Origin: Streptococcus cristatus
GTDB lineage: Bacteria > Bacillota > Bacilli > Lactobacillales > Streptococcaceae
DNA length: 64,000 nt
Reading direction: 5' to 3'
NCBI RefSeq assembly: GCF_001578775.1
Contig: NZ_KQ969062.1
Location: 1-64,000 of the forward strand
The notes under the pieces were generated by a model. The model worked only from the letters and a program-made list of their open reading frames with translations, was not told the DNA's origin and made no database searches. Of this stretch, positions 27,115-38,786 are shown piece after piece; positions within the stretch are counted from its first letter, which is position 1, and every line of letters starts with the position of its first letter. Made by a program: the position numbers and the translations under genes.

Positions 27115-28410
27115 CTATTTTGGGAAAATAGTAAAATCTGTCATATCACACTGGTCGATAAAGCGACGTCCGACTTTTAAGACGTCATTTAGAGTGACAT
27201 CCTGTAAAATCTTAGGTAAATCAAAAAGATTCTCCCCTTTTAAATGCGGTTCATACTGGGTTGCCATGTATTCAAGAGAATTTAGCCCATGCAGCAGATC
27301 TCCAAACATTTCACTTTTAATGGTGTCTAGATGTGTTTCTGTGACATCTGGATCCTGAGCAAACTTCCGAATGGCTGAGCGGAATTGATGAGAAATTCCT
27401 ACGGGTTCCTGCGTGTCCATAGTTAGGATGACAAAGTGGAAATCTTTTTCCACCTCTACTTCAAGAGTGAGCGAATTGTCAATTTTTCCGTTTTCATACA
27501 GGGTCTGGAAACGCTTGGAAGTCCAACCAAACATCATGGCAAAAAGCAATTTCAGGGCAATTTTATAGCGATAAAGCTCCGTATCCTGTATCGCATCTTT
27601 GCCACGAATACCGATTGCCAACTTAGGACTGGCAACTTCCATCCGACTAGTAGCGGTTGGAATTACTGGCTGTAAGATGATAGGCTCTTTTTTAATTGTT
27701 TCAGTTAATAATTTAGGCGATAAGGTCTCTTGTGTTTGGACAATGTCTTCAAAAGTGGATTCTAAATCAAAATTACCAATGACAAATAAAGTCATATTGG
27801 ACGGACGGTAGAAAAGCTCGAAGTTCTCTGTCAGATCTTCCACAGTAATATCCATGATTGACTCTGTCGTTCCGGCAATATCTTCTGCTAGTGGAGTTTG
27901 AGGGTAGAGATTACTCAAAGCACCAAAGAAGAGCCGATAATCTGGATCGTCTTGGTACATCTCGATTTCTTGCTGGATAATTCCTTGCTCACGCTGAACA
28001 GATGCTTCTGAAAAATTAGCTTGGGAAACGAGTTCCTGCAACAGCTTTAGATTTTCTGCTACACAGTTTGTCGTAGAAAACAGATAGCTGGTACGTGTAA
28101 AGCTTGTAAAGGCATTACTTTCTGCGCCAAATTTAGTAAATTCCAGCAGCAAATCCTCACCGTTTTCACGCTCGAATAGTTTGTGCTCCAAAAAATGTGC
28201 AATCCCTGCTGGATAATGAGAAACTTGCTTTGTTTCACGTGAAACAACCTTAGTATCAACAGAGCCAAAGTGTGTTGAGATGATGCCGTAGGTTTCATTA
28301 AAATCATTTTTAGGGAGTAGGTAAACCTGCAATCCATTTGCTAGCACCGCCCGATAGATGCTTTCTCCCACGGCTATATAATTGATTTTTTCTAAACCTG
28401 GATTCTGCAT
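27115..28410 (-). CDS. M16 family zinc peptidase, active-type subunit (YmfH-like)
   Basis: The 431-residue protein has the inverted zinc motif HFLEH (in AGIAHFLEHKLFE) followed by the downstream Glu region, so it has the catalytic residues of M16 (insulinase-like) peptidases. It overlaps the partner gene by one base at 28410 and is 58 bp upstream of rodZ. A parS palindrome lies at 28231-28246, just downstream in the reading direction of the zinc-site codons. M16 pairs of this kind often act on small peptides; the substrate is unknown. Confidence 0.88.
   Translation of the reverse strand: MQNPGLEKINYIAVGESIYRAVLANGLQVYLLPKNDFNETYGIISTHFGSVDTKVVSRETKQVSHYPAGIAHFLEHKLFERENGEDLLLEFTKFGAESNAFTSFTRTSYLFSTTNCVAENLKLLQELVSQANFSEASVQREQGIIQQEIEMYQDDPDYRLFFGALSNLYPQTPLAEDIAGTTESIMDITVEDLTENFELFYRPSNMTLFVIGNFDLESTFEDIVQTQETLSPKLLTETIKKEPIILQPVIPTATSRMEVASPKLAIGIRGKDAIQDTELYRYKIALKLLFAMMFGWTSKRFQTLYENGKIDNSLTLEVEVEKDFHFVILTMDTQEPVGISHQFRSAIRKFAQDPDVTETHLDTIKSEMFGDLLHGLNSLEYMATQYEPHLKGENLFDLPKILQDVTLNDVLKVGRRFIDQCDMTDFTIFPK
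28231..28246. promoter_or_regulatory. parS site 3 (inside M16 gene)
   Basis: TGTTTCACGTGAAACA is a perfect 16-bp palindrome matching the ParB consensus. It lies in the M16 peptidase coding sequence about 13 kb right of the origin. Confidence 0.93.
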
Positions 28411-29657
28411 TATTTCCCTTCCATAAAGTAAATCGCCTGTAATTTCAACTGCTGGGCTGCCTCTATAAGATCAGCTTTGCTGACATTTTCTAATGCTTTC
28501 AGCCAAGCCTCTAGTGACAGAAATTTTTTCCCTAGAACAGAGGACATGTAAGCACGCTCAATCAAGGTGTTTTGTCGATCCTGAGCCAGAAGGATCGAAT
28601 TTTTTAGCATATTCTTGGTTTGTTCAAGTTCTTCATCTGTGAAATGTCCCCGCTTCAAATCTAGAATTTGGCGGTTGATTAAAGCGATGGTCTTTGTCCG
28701 ATTTGCTCGGTCAATTCCAGCATAGATTCGCATCAAACCAGAAAAAATATCAAAACTACTAGAAATAGTGTAGGCTAGGCTCTCTTTTTCCCGAACATTG
28801 ACAAAGAGTTTGGAATGAGCAAATCCTCCCAATAAGCCATTCAAAACAATTAGAGGCAGATGGCTGCGATCCCCATATTGACTAGAAAAATGGTAGGCCA
28901 GTTCAACAATGGACTGATGTACATCTCGCTGCTCCAGCTTTTCTCTGGTTATATTTGAATAGTTTTGCTGATAGCTAAGCTGTAAAGGCTGCTCTCGCTC
29001 AGAAAACTGGAATTCTTGGATTTTCTCACGAACAGCAATCTCATTAAAATCACCGATGAAGAAAAAATCAATTTGATCCTGATTTAGCATTTGCTGAAAA
29101 GTAGCGAAACTAGTTTCAGCTGTTTCTCTTTCTACTAGATCGATTGTTGCCACGCGCGGAATCCGCATTTCTGGTAAATCGTAAAATAAATTATTTAACT
29201 CTCTGTGAGCATGGTAGAAATGATTCTCAATTTCAGCTTCCAAGTCTGTTAAAACATTTCTCTTTTCAATTTCAAAGGTTTTGGTATCAAAAGCCTGTCC
29301 ATTTGACAGAGGAAAAAAGAGACTAGCCTTCAAAAAATCTAGTATTTCATCTGCCAACATATTTTTACGGCTCAAGAATTGATCCCGCACGAAAGAAAGA
29401 TTGATATCCAGATAATGCACTAATCCCCGTCGTGAAAGGCTTGTCGAATAATTAGCCCCATATAAATTTGCTAATTTTTCTCGAAAGGTTTGTGATGTTG
29501 GGTAAAGAGCATTTGAAGTTTCCAGCATACTGGCCGTAAGAACCCGCCCAGCGATTGTTTTTTCAGACATAGGAGCTGAAAATCGCACTTTAATTTTATT
29601 GGTTTTAAATTTTTCTGATTGAATGAAGTGAAGATGTACTCCTTTTATGATTTCCAT
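28410..29657 (-). CDS. M16 family peptidase-like partner subunit (YmfF-like)
   Basis: The 415-residue form starts MEIIKGVHLHF, with GAGGAGAG upstream. It has the M16 two-domain fold pattern but no HxxEH; the corresponding region reads LTASMLETSN, so it should be catalytically inactive. It pairs with the active-type gene that follows, as in processing-peptidase-like or AlbE/AlbF-like heterodimers. Coordinated expression is implied by the one-base overlap. Confidence 0.85.
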   Translation of the reverse strand: MEIIKGVHLHFIQSEKFKTNKIKVRFSAPMSEKTIAGRVLTASMLETSNALYPTSQTFREKLANLYGANYSTSLSRRGLVHYLDINLSFVRDQFLSRKNMLADEILDFLKASLFFPLSNGQAFDTKTFEIEKRNVLTDLEAEIENHFYHAHRELNNLFYDLPEMRIPRVATIDLVERETAETSFATFQQMLNQDQIDFFFIGDFNEIAVREKIQEFQFSEREQPLQLSYQQNYSNITREKLEQRDVHQSIVELAYHFSSQYGDRSHLPLIVLNGLLGGFAHSKLFVNVREKESLAYTISSSFDIFSGLMRIYAGIDRANRTKTIALINRQILDLKRGHFTDEELEQTKNMLKNSILLAQDRQNTLIERAYMSSVLGKKFLSLEAWLKALENVSKADLIEAAQQLKLQAIYFMEGK

Positions 29658-29846
29658 TGCTCTCCTCATACCGAATAATATAGACTTCTATTATAACACG
29701 AAATGCCGTTTAATGCTTTGTAAGGAACGGCATTTTTAGAGATTAAAGCGTTTTCTATTTTTCTAGTAAAACTTGCCTTTGAATGAGACTACCACGGAAC
29801 AGTTTCTGCTTAAATTATGATATAATGACAAGGATTGAGGTGAAAT

Positions 29847-30236
29847 ATGGAATACAAATTATTTGACGAATTTATTACTCTACAGGCTCTCTTAAAAGAA
29901 GTCGGTATTATTCAAAGTGGCGGAGCAATCAAGTCCTTTTTAGCAGATAATCAGGTCTTTTTTAACGGCGAACTAGAAAATAGACGAGGGAAAAAACTTA
30001 GAATTGGCGATGTCATCTCTCTTCCAGACCAAGAACTGGAGATTGTCCTCCTTGCCCCAAGTCAGGAGGAGATCCTTGAACATCAAGAGGAGCAAGCAGA
30101 GAAAAAAAGAGTGGCAGACTTGGTTAAAGCCATGAATAAGGACTTGAAAAAATCTCAACCAGCAAAAAAAGAAGAGAAGAAAAGAAAGCCAGATCAGAGA
30201 AGCAAAAAAGCACCTGTTCGCTTTCCAGGAACCTAA
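29847..30236 (+). CDS. yaaA: S4-domain RNA-binding protein YaaA
   Basis: A 129-residue protein with an N-terminal S4 domain (about 1-65, LLKEVGIIQSGGAIKSFLADNQVFFNGELENRRGKKL) and a lysine-rich, probably disordered tail. The family sits upstream of recF in Firmicutes; it is thought to act on ribosomal RNA or ribosomes, but its role is poorly defined. A -10 TATAAT at 29821-29826 is the likely promoter. recF starts 3 bp after its stop. Confidence 0.88.
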   Translation: MEYKLFDEFITLQALLKEVGIIQSGGAIKSFLADNQVFFNGELENRRGKKLRIGDVISLPDQELEIVLLAPSQEEILEHQEEQAEKKRVADLVKAMNKDLKKSQPAKKEEKKRKPDQRSKKAPVRFPGT

Positions 30237-30239
30237 GCC

Positions 30240-31352
30240 ATGTGGTTAAAAACGCTGAAAATTAAACATTTTCGTAATTACCAAGCTGCAGAGGTTGATT
30301 TTGATCCTGGTCTTAATATCTTTCTGGGGCAAAATGCACAGGGGAAAACCAATATTCTAGAAGCCATCTATTTTTTAGCCCTTACTCGCAGTCACCGTAC
30401 CCGAACCGATAAGAATTTGATTCATTTTCAAGAAAAAAATCTTCAAATTTCAGGAATCATTGAAAAAACAACGGGTAAAATCCCACTTGACATCGAGTTG
30501 ACACCAAAGGGGAGAATTACCAAAATAAATCATTTAAAACAAGGGAAATTATCAGATTATATAGGGGTTGTCAATGTTGTCTTGTTTGCTCCAGAAGATT
30601 TACAGCTCATTAAAGGAGCCCCTGCTTTACGCCGAAAATTTATTGATATTGAGCTTGGGCAAATCAAGCCCATCTATCTTTCTGACTTGTCTAACTATAG
30701 TCATGTACTTAAGCAAAGAAATGCCTATCTTAAGGCTAATGATAAGGTAGATGAAACCTTTCTCTCTGTTTTAGATGAGCAACTGATTGATTTTGGTTGT
30801 CGTGTCATGCAACATCGTCTAGACTTTATTGAAAAGCTAGAAGGTTTTGCTCAGGAAAGCCATAGCGATATTTCTCAAGGGAAAGAGAATTTGACAATCA
30901 AGTATTTATCCTCTGTTCCGTTTTCACGTCTCGAAGATTTGGAAGCTTCTTTTCGGTCAGCCTTATCAGAAAGTCGTAGACGAGACCTTTTCAAAAAAAA
31001 TACTGGTGTTGGACCTCACCGAGACGATATCAACTTTTTTATCAATGATATGGATGCTGGATTTGGTAGCCAAGGCCAGCACCGTAGTGTTGTTCTATCT
31101 CTCAAGTTAGCTGAAATTAAACTAATCGAAAGCCTTACAAAAGATACTCCAATATTATTGCTTGACGATGTAATGAGCGAACTTGACAATATGCGTCAAC
31201 TTAAATTACTAGAAACCATCTCTCAAAACATTCAGACATTCATTACGACAACCAGCCTTGATCACTTACAAAATCTACCAGATGATATTAATATTTTTCA
31301 GATAAGTCAGGGTGTGATAAAGAAAGAAGAAAATGTAGGTTTTACAAATTAG
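30240..31352 (+). CDS. recF: DNA replication and repair protein RecF
   Basis: SMC-like ATPase that helps load RecA at single-strand gaps with RecO and RecR. The 370-residue protein has Walker [10 protein letters not shown] at 30-38, the ABC-type signature region, and Walker [14 protein letters not shown] near the C-terminus. It is separated from the dnaA-dnaN block, unlike in Bacillus where recF follows dnaN. Here it is 15 kb away, as in pneumococcus. Confidence 0.96.
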   Translation: MWLKTLKIKHFRNYQAAEVDFDPGLNIFLGQNAQGKTNILEAIYFLALTRSHRTRTDKNLIHFQEKNLQISGIIEKTTGKIPLDIELTPKGRITKINHLKQGKLSDYIGVVNVVLFAPEDLQLIKGAPALRRKFIDIELGQIKPIYLSDLSNYSHVLKQRNAYLKANDKVDETFLSVLDEQLIDFGCRVMQHRLDFIEKLEGFAQESHSDISQGKENLTIKYLSSVPFSRLEDLEASFRSALSESRRRDLFKKNTGVGPHRDDINFFINDMDAGFGSQGQHRSVVLSLKLAEIKLIESLTKDTPILLLDDVMSELDNMRQLKLLETISQNIQTFITTTSLDHLQNLPDDINIFQISQGVIKKEENVGFTN

Positions 31353-31390
31353 TAAAATAACTGTAAATTGAATTTACAACATTGTAAACT

Positions 31391-31428
31391 AAAAACAACC
31401 TTGTCAACTCCTTGACAAGGTTGTTTTT
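31391..31428. terminator. Bidirectional terminator, recF and guaB
   Basis: AAAAACAACCTTGTCAA pairs with TTGACAAGGTTGTTTTT around a 4-nt loop: a perfect 17-bp stem with U tails on both strands between convergent genes. Confidence 0.92.
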
Positions 31429-31438
31429 CTTTATAATT

Positions 31439-32938
<1,500 letters not shown>

Positions 32939-32975
32939 TTATATATTGAGCAGGGCTCGTCTTTTTATTGTTAAT

Positions 32976-33003
32976 ATCATACCATTCTATAGGCATTTGT
33001 CAA
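32976..33003 (-). promoter_or_regulatory. guaB promoter
   Basis: On the minus strand TTGACA (33003-32998), 16-bp spacer, TATGAT (32981-32976), leaving a leader of about 50 nt before guaB. Confidence 0.65.
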
Positions 33004-33022
33004 TGATTATTATGCAAAAATT

Positions 33023-33061
33023 AAAAACCATCTCTTTTGAAGGTAAAAGACGATGGTTTTT
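33023..33061 (-). terminator. trpS terminator
   Basis: AAAAACCATC (33023-33032) pairs with GATGGTTTTT (33052-33061), with a short internal CTTTT/AAAAG extension. Located 25 bp after trpS; it separates trpS from guaB. Confidence 0.8.
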
Positions 33062-33085
33062 GATACAATATGCTATAATTGTTCG

Positions 33086-34111
33086 TTATTTAAAGTAATT
33101 AATTCCCATTGCATTTTTGACTTCTGACAGGGTTTGTCCAGCAACTTGTCGAGCACGTTCACTGCCTTCTTTCAGCATGTCATAGACTTGGCCCATATCC
33201 TTGGCAAACTCGAGACGACGCTCTCTGATTGGTCCTAATTCCCGCTCCAAAATCTCTAAGAGATAGCGTTTAGTTTTGACATCACCCAGACCACCACGTT
33301 GGTAGTGTTCTTTCATAGCTGCAATTTCAGCAGCATTTTCTGGTCGACCAAAAACATCCAGATAATGGAATACCATATTATCTTCGATTTTTCCTGGATC
33401 TTCAACTTTGATGTGGTCGGGATCAGTATACATACTCATGACCTTTTTCTTGAGAGTATCCATGTCATCCGCTAGATAGATCCCATTGTTCAATGATTTG
33501 GACATTTTAGCATTACCATCAAGCCCTGGTAAACGCCCAGCTGCTTCATTTTCTGGATAAATCCCTTCAGGCTCCACCAAAACCTCACAATTATAAGCAT
33601 GATTGAAAGAACGAACAATTTCACGTGTCTGCTCAATCATTGGTTTCTGATCATTTCCGACAGGTACATAGTTTGCCTTAAAGGCTGTAATGTCTGCGGC
33701 TTGAGAGATAGGATAAACCAAAAAGCCAGTTGGGATACTTTCTCCAAATCCTTTCTGAGCAATTTCTGTCTTGACAGTTGGATTGCGCTCTAATCGAGCT
33801 AAAGATACCAAATTCATGTAATACATTGACAACTCTGCCAACTCAGGAATCTGACTTTGGATAAAAATAGTCACTTTTTTCGGATCCAGTCCAGCTGCTA
33901 AATAGTCTAAGGCTACGTTGCCAATGGATTCTACAATCGTTTGTGGATCTTTCGCATGGTCTGTCAGAGCTTGTTGGTCCGCCAGAAAAACAAACATATC
34001 ATATTTATCTTGATTTTGTAGAAGAACACGGTTACGTAAGCTTCCTACATAATGACCAATATGTAATTTTCCAGTCGGACGGTCTCCGGTTAAAATAATG
34101 GGTTTTGTCAT
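33086..34111 (-). CDS. trpS: Tryptophanyl-tRNA synthetase
   Basis: Charges tRNA-Trp. The 341-residue form starts [20 protein letters not shown], with the HIGH motif at 17-20 and KMSKS in [10 protein letters not shown]. The start was chosen because GAGGAG lies just upstream and the family begins here; the open frame extends about 28 codons further without support. The 238-bp region upstream to the divergent ABC-F gene is AT-rich and shows no T-box hallmarks. Confidence 0.96.
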   Translation of the reverse strand: MTKPIILTGDRPTGKLHIGHYVGSLRNRVLLQNQDKYDMFVFLADQQALTDHAKDPQTIVESIGNVALDYLAAGLDPKKVTIFIQSQIPELAELSMYYMNLVSLARLERNPTVKTEIAQKGFGESIPTGFLVYPISQAADITAFKANYVPVGNDQKPMIEQTREIVRSFNHAYNCEVLVEPEGIYPENEAAGRLPGLDGNAKMSKSLNNGIYLADDMDTLKKKVMSMYTDPDHIKVEDPGKIEDNMVFHYLDVFGRPENAAEIAAMKEHYQRGGLGDVKTKRYLLEILERELGPIRERRLEFAKDMGQVYDMLKEGSERARQVAGQTLSEVKNAMGINYFK

Positions 34112-34349
34112 TGCTTGCTCCTCAATTAGTCTTGTTCTCATTATATCATTTTCAAAGAAAATGCGGAAGAATCTAGAAGAAAAAAGAAGAATCATAGTTT
34201 AAAATAAATAGCTTGACAATATATTTACATCATGTTTACAAAGTTGACAGCATTTTTATCTCTTTAAATATTTTTTTATTCCATAATAATTTGAAAAAAG
34301 AAGAATTTTCTAGTAAAATGAAGGAGATCACATATATAGGAGAAAATCA

Positions 34350-35972
34350 TTGCTTACAGTATCTGATGTGTCACTGCGTTTCAGTGATCGAAAATTATTT
34401 GATGAAGTAAATATTAAATTTACAGAAGGAAATACCTATGGTTTGATTGGAGCTAATGGTGCAGGTAAGTCTACCTTCTTGAAGATTTTAGCTGGGGATA
34501 TTGAGCCAACGACAGGCCATATTTCTTTAGGGCCAGATGAGCGACTCTCTGTTTTGCGTCAAAATCATTTTGACTATGAGGATGAGCGGGTCATTGATGT
34601 CGTTATCATGGGGAACGAGCACCTTTACAGCATTATGAAAGAGAAAGATGCTATTTATATGAAGCCTGACTTTTCTGACGAGGATGGGGTTCGAGCGGCT
34701 GAGCTGGAAGGTGAATTTGCTGAGTTGGGTGGCTGGGAAGCTGAAAGCGAAGCTTCTCAATTGCTACAAAACCTCAATATTCCTGAAGACTTGCATTACC
34801 AAAATATGAGTGAATTGTCGAATGGCGACAAGGTTAAGGTCCTTCTTGCCAAGGCTCTTTTTGGCAAGCCAGATGTTTTACTTCTAGACGAGCCGACCAA
34901 TGGTTTGGATATCCAGTCTATCACTTGGTTGGAAGATTTCTTGATTGATTTTGAGAATACGGTTATTGTCGTATCCCACGACCGTCACTTCTTAAATAAA
35001 GTTTGTACGCATATGGCTGACCTTGATTTTGGTAAGATCAAACTTTATGTCGGAAACTATGATTTCTGGAAAGAATCAAGTGAATTGGCAGCTAAGTTGC
35101 TCGCTGACCGAAATGCTAAGGCGGAAGAAAAAATCAAGCAATTGCAAGAGTTTGTGGCTCGCTTCTCTGCCAATGCTTCTAAGTCTAAACAGGCAACGTC
35201 TCGTAAAAAGATGCTGGATAAGATTGAATTGGAAGAAATTGTTCCGTCAAGTCGAAAATATCCATTTATCAGCTTTAAAGCGGAGCGTGAAATTGGGAAT
35301 GATCTCTTGACAGTAGAAAATCTTTCTGTCAAGATTGACGGCGAAACCATTCTTGACAATATCAGCTTTATCCTTCGTCCTGGCGATAAGACAGCTTTGA
35401 TTGGACAAAATGATATTCAAACAACTGCCTTGATTCGTGCTTTGATGGGAGATATTGACTATGAGGGGACCATCAAATGGGGTGTTACAACCAGTCGTTC
35501 TTATTTGCCAAAAGATAATTCTCGCGACTTTGCTGGTGGTGAATCTATTCTTGACTGGCTTCGTCAATTTGCTAGTAAAGAAGAAGACGATAATACCTTC
35601 CTTCGAGGTTTCTTAGGTCGGATGCTTTTCTCTGGCGATGAGGTTAACAAGCCTGTCAACGTCTTGTCAGGTGGAGAAAAAGTTCGGGTTATGTTGTCTA
35701 AAGTGATGCTTCTCAAGTCAAATGTTTTGGTTTTGGACGATCCTACTAATCACTTGGATCTGGAATCTATTTCTAGTCTTAATGATGGTTTAAAGAACTT
35801 TAAAGAGTCGATCATCTTTGCCAGCCATGACCATGAGTTTATTCAAACCTTGGCCAACCATATCATCGTTCTCTCAAAAAATGGTGTGATTGACCGCATT
35901 GACGAAACTTATGATGAATTTTTGGAAAATCAAGAAGTTCAGGCAAAAGTCAAAGAACTTTGGAAAGATTAA
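34350..35972 (+). CDS. ABC-F family ATPase (translation factor type)
   Basis: The 540-residue protein has two ATPase domains without membrane segments: Walker A GANGAGKST, signatures LSNGDKVKVLLAKALF and LSGGEKVRVMLSKVMLL, Walker B VLLLDEPTNGLD and VLVLDDPTNHLD, and a charged linker (about 245-320). The second P-loop is degenerate (GQNDIQTTAL). The start is TTG at 34350, with AGGAGA 6 bp upstream. It resembles housekeeping YbiT/YkpA-like ABC-F factors acting at the ribosomal E site rather than resistance types. Confidence 0.92.
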   Translation: MLTVSDVSLRFSDRKLFDEVNIKFTEGNTYGLIGANGAGKSTFLKILAGDIEPTTGHISLGPDERLSVLRQNHFDYEDERVIDVVIMGNEHLYSIMKEKDAIYMKPDFSDEDGVRAAELEGEFAELGGWEAESEASQLLQNLNIPEDLHYQNMSELSNGDKVKVLLAKALFGKPDVLLLDEPTNGLDIQSITWLEDFLIDFENTVIVVSHDRHFLNKVCTHMADLDFGKIKLYVGNYDFWKESSELAAKLLADRNAKAEEKIKQLQEFVARFSANASKSKQATSRKKMLDKIELEEIVPSSRKYPFISFKAEREIGNDLLTVENLSVKIDGETILDNISFILRPGDKTALIGQNDIQTTALIRALMGDIDYEGTIKWGVTTSRSYLPKDNSRDFAGGESILDWLRQFASKEEDDNTFLRGFLGRMLFSGDEVNKPVNVLSGGEKVRVMLSKVMLLKSNVLVLDDPTNHLDLESISSLNDGLKNFKESIIFASHDHEFIQTLANHIIVLSKNGVIDRIDETYDEFLENQEVQAKVKELWKD

Positions 35973-36004
35973 TAAGTTGTCAACATGAGTTGACAGAAGT
36001 TTAC

Positions 36005-36034
36005 AGAGGCATGAAACAACGTTTCGGCCTCTTT
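36005..36034 (+). terminator. Terminator after the ABC-F gene
   Basis: AGAGGC...GAAAC pairs with GTTTC...GCCTCT, with small bulges, followed by TTTCTCT. It lies 32 bp after the stop and just before yfhO. Confidence 0.75.
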
Positions 36035-36047
36035 CTCTATAAGAAAC

Positions 36048-38642
36048 ATGGAAAAAATCAGATATTTTTTTAAGAAAAATTGGCTTTATTTTGCGTCCTT
36101 CATCTTACCTTTTCTCATTATGTGTTTCGTTTATCTGAGTCAAGGTATTTACTGGGGCAGCGATACTTCTCCGCTACTTGGAGATGGCTTCCATCAATAT
36201 GTCGTATTTGATACGACATTGAGGAATATCCTTCATGGAACGGATAGTCTTTTTTACACGTTTTCAAGTGGATTGGGACAAAATTTCTATGCCCTATCTA
36301 GCTATTATCTAGGGAGTTTCCTTTCCCCCTTCGTCTATTTTTTCGATTTAAAATCAATGCCGGATGCAGTTTACTTGTTTACTCTTATTAAGTTTGGCTT
36401 GATTGGCTTGACAACTTGTATCAGTATTAAAGGGATCTTTAAAAAAATTCCAGAAACACTAATCTTGATTTTGTCAACCTCCTTTGCCTCGATGAGTTTC
36501 TCAGTTAGTCAACTAGAAATTAAAACTTGGTTAGATGTATTTATAGTAGTCCCTCTTATCATCTTTGGTTTACACAAGTTGATGAATGGACAAGGAAGAG
36601 TTTTATACTTTACAAGCTTGTCAATTCTCTTTATCCAAAACTATTATTTTGGCTATATGATGGCCTTGTTTTTAGTTCTTTGGTACCTCGTTCAGCTTTC
36701 TTGGGATTTTAAGGCCAGGATTCGGTCTCTCCCTGATTTTGCTATCGTATCAATATTAGCAGGCCTTACTAGTTTAATTATGATTTTGCCGACTTATCTA
36801 GATCTGAGTTCACATGGTGAGACCTTGACAAGGGTTGAAGACTTATTTACTGAGAAAAGTTGGTATCTAGATATTTTTGCTAAAAATTTTGTAGGAAGTT
36901 TTGATACGACTAAGTATGGATCCATTCCTATGATTTATGTTGGTCTATTTCCTCTTATTTTAAGTATCTTATTTTTCACGATAAAAAGTATTAAGCTTCG
37001 CGTGAAACTGGCCTACATTTTCTTGATTGGCATTTTTATAGTGAGTTTTCGACTGCAGTATTTGGATTTGCTTTGGCAAGGAATGCATGCTCCAAATATG
37101 TTTTTACATCGCTATTCTTGGCTCTTTTCTCTTCTTATCATTTTGATGGCTGCAGAGACGCTCAATCGTTTGGAGGAAGTTAAATGGCGACAAGTATTCC
37201 TTAGCTTTCTGCTCATTTCTTTTGGTTTTCTAGCCACTTTATACTATAGTAAACGCTATGATTTTCTTGGTCCTGAAAATTACATTTTTACCTTAGAGTT
37301 TTTCTTTGCCTATCTCTTAATCAGCTTTGCTTTTATTCGTTGCCACGTTAGGCAGAGTATGTTTACACTATCTTTACTATTTTTTGTGGTTTTTGAGCTC
37401 ACCTTAAACTCTTATTATCAGGTTGATGGAATTGCTAAAGAATGGGTTTTTGCAAGTCGTTTATCCTATTCGAAAAAGATGAACGAAATTGACAGTCTTG
37501 TCAATTATAGTAAGAAAGAAAACAGAGATTTCTTTCGAACAGAGAGGCTTGATCCTCAGACTGGGAATGACAGTATGAAATTTAATTATAATGGAATTTC
37601 TCAATTTTCATCAGTCAGAAACACGCAAGCTAGCTCGACATTAGATAAATTAGGGTTTAAATCAGCAGGAACTAATCTTAATCTCCGCTATCAAAATAAT
37701 AGCATTTTGATGGATAGCCTGTTTGCTGTAAAATATAACTTGTCTGAGACAGATCCGCAGAAATTTGGTTTTTATGCTGAGAAGGCTGAGCGATCAATGA
37801 CATTGTATGAAAATAATTATTCTTTGGGTTTGGCTTTCTTAACCAATGATGTTTACAAAGATGTCAAGTTCACTAATTTAACGCTCGACAATCAGACAGC
37901 CTTTTTAAATCAACTATCGGGTTTGGATCATAAATATTATGAGCGAATTTCTATCGCTGGTGATGAGGAAGAAACCGAAGGGAAAGTAACTGCAAGAATC
38001 GAAAATGACGCTCAATTAAGCTATGCTAGCCTCACTTACACAATTGAGGTGCCTGCGGGTAGTCAAGTCTATGTCAACCTTTCAGACCTTGATTTTTCAA
38101 ACGATAATCAGACGGATGTCAATATCACTGTAAATGGAATCACGAATCGTTACCCGACTCATAATGTTTTTCCATTTTTGAATATTGGTTACTTTAAGGA
38201 AGCACAGACGGTTCCTATCCAATTTTCTTTCCTAGAGAATCGAACTGTTTCTTTTAACCAACCAGAGTTTTTCTCTGTGGATATGAATAAATATCAGCAA
38301 CTCATAAGTAAATTGAAAGAACAAGAAGTTTCTGTGACGACAAAATCCAATAGGGTAACGGTTGATTATCATGCGGATAGAGATAGTTCTCTCTTTTTCA
38401 CCATTCCTTACGATAAGGGCTGGACAGCTAGTGTAGATGGCAAGAAGGTTCCGTTAAAATGTGCGCAGAATGGTTTTATGAAACTTGATGTGAACAGAGG
38501 AGCAGGCAGAGTTACCCTATCATTTGTTCCAAGGGGATTAAAGGAAGGAACTGCAGCTTTCATTTTAGGAATAGTTTTATTTTTCTTCTATGATAGAGTT
38601 CGATTTAAATGGATCAAAAAACATAGAGATAGTTCAGCATAG
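36048..38642 (+). CDS. YfhO family polytopic membrane protein
   Basis: The 864-residue protein has around 12 membrane helices in its first half, a GT-C-like extracytoplasmic DTTLRN/DGFHQY region near residue 45-60, then a large outer domain (about 460-830) and a final C-terminal helix. In Bacillus and Listeria, YfhO-like proteins have been linked to glycosylation of teichoic acids; that role is inferred here. It is a single gene following the ABC-F terminator. Confidence 0.85.
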   Translation: MEKIRYFFKKNWLYFASFILPFLIMCFVYLSQGIYWGSDTSPLLGDGFHQYVVFDTTLRNILHGTDSLFYTFSSGLGQNFYALSSYYLGSFLSPFVYFFDLKSMPDAVYLFTLIKFGLIGLTTCISIKGIFKKIPETLILILSTSFASMSFSVSQLEIKTWLDVFIVVPLIIFGLHKLMNGQGRVLYFTSLSILFIQNYYFGYMMALFLVLWYLVQLSWDFKARIRSLPDFAIVSILAGLTSLIMILPTYLDLSSHGETLTRVEDLFTEKSWYLDIFAKNFVGSFDTTKYGSIPMIYVGLFPLILSILFFTIKSIKLRVKLAYIFLIGIFIVSFRLQYLDLLWQGMHAPNMFLHRYSWLFSLLIILMAAETLNRLEEVKWRQVFLSFLLISFGFLATLYYSKRYDFLGPENYIFTLEFFFAYLLISFAFIRCHVRQSMFTLSLLFFVVFELTLNSYYQVDGIAKEWVFASRLSYSKKMNEIDSLVNYSKKENRDFFRTERLDPQTGNDSMKFNYNGISQFSSVRNTQASSTLDKLGFKSAGTNLNLRYQNNSILMDSLFAVKYNLSETDPQKFGFYAEKAERSMTLYENNYSLGLAFLTNDVYKDVKFTNLTLDNQTAFLNQLSGLDHKYYERISIAGDEEETEGKVTARIENDAQLSYASLTYTIEVPAGSQVYVNLSDLDFSNDNQTDVNITVNGITNRYPTHNVFPFLNIGYFKEAQTVPIQFSFLENRTVSFNQPEFFSVDMNKYQQLISKLKEQEVSVTTKSNRVTVDYHADRDSSLFFTIPYDKGWTASVDGKKVPLKCAQNGFMKLDVNRGAGRVTLSFVPRGLKEGTAAFILGIVLFFFYDRVRFKWIKKHRDSSA

Positions 38643-38786
38643 CCTTTACATCATCAAAAAACTTTAGAATATAGGTCTGTTTTTACAAGTTCTTCAATAG
38701 TCTGTAATATAATTCATCAAAGTAATAAGATTCTGTAATACTTTTGCTTTAGGATAGATATATCACAGAAAAGGAGAATTCTAAAC

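Noticed and set aside
34112-34349. Possible T-box leader for trpS
   Set aside because: No T-box sequence (TGGN-type bulge) or specifier stem could be seen in the minus-strand leader.
35380-35460. Degenerate second P-loop in the ABC-F protein taken as a pseudogene sign
   Set aside because: The frame is intact with both signature motifs and Walker B boxes; degenerate second sites occur in some ABC-F branches.
36995-37010. CGCGTGAAAC resembling half a parS site
   Set aside because: Only one arm matches; the left half is not TGTTTCA, so no palindrome.
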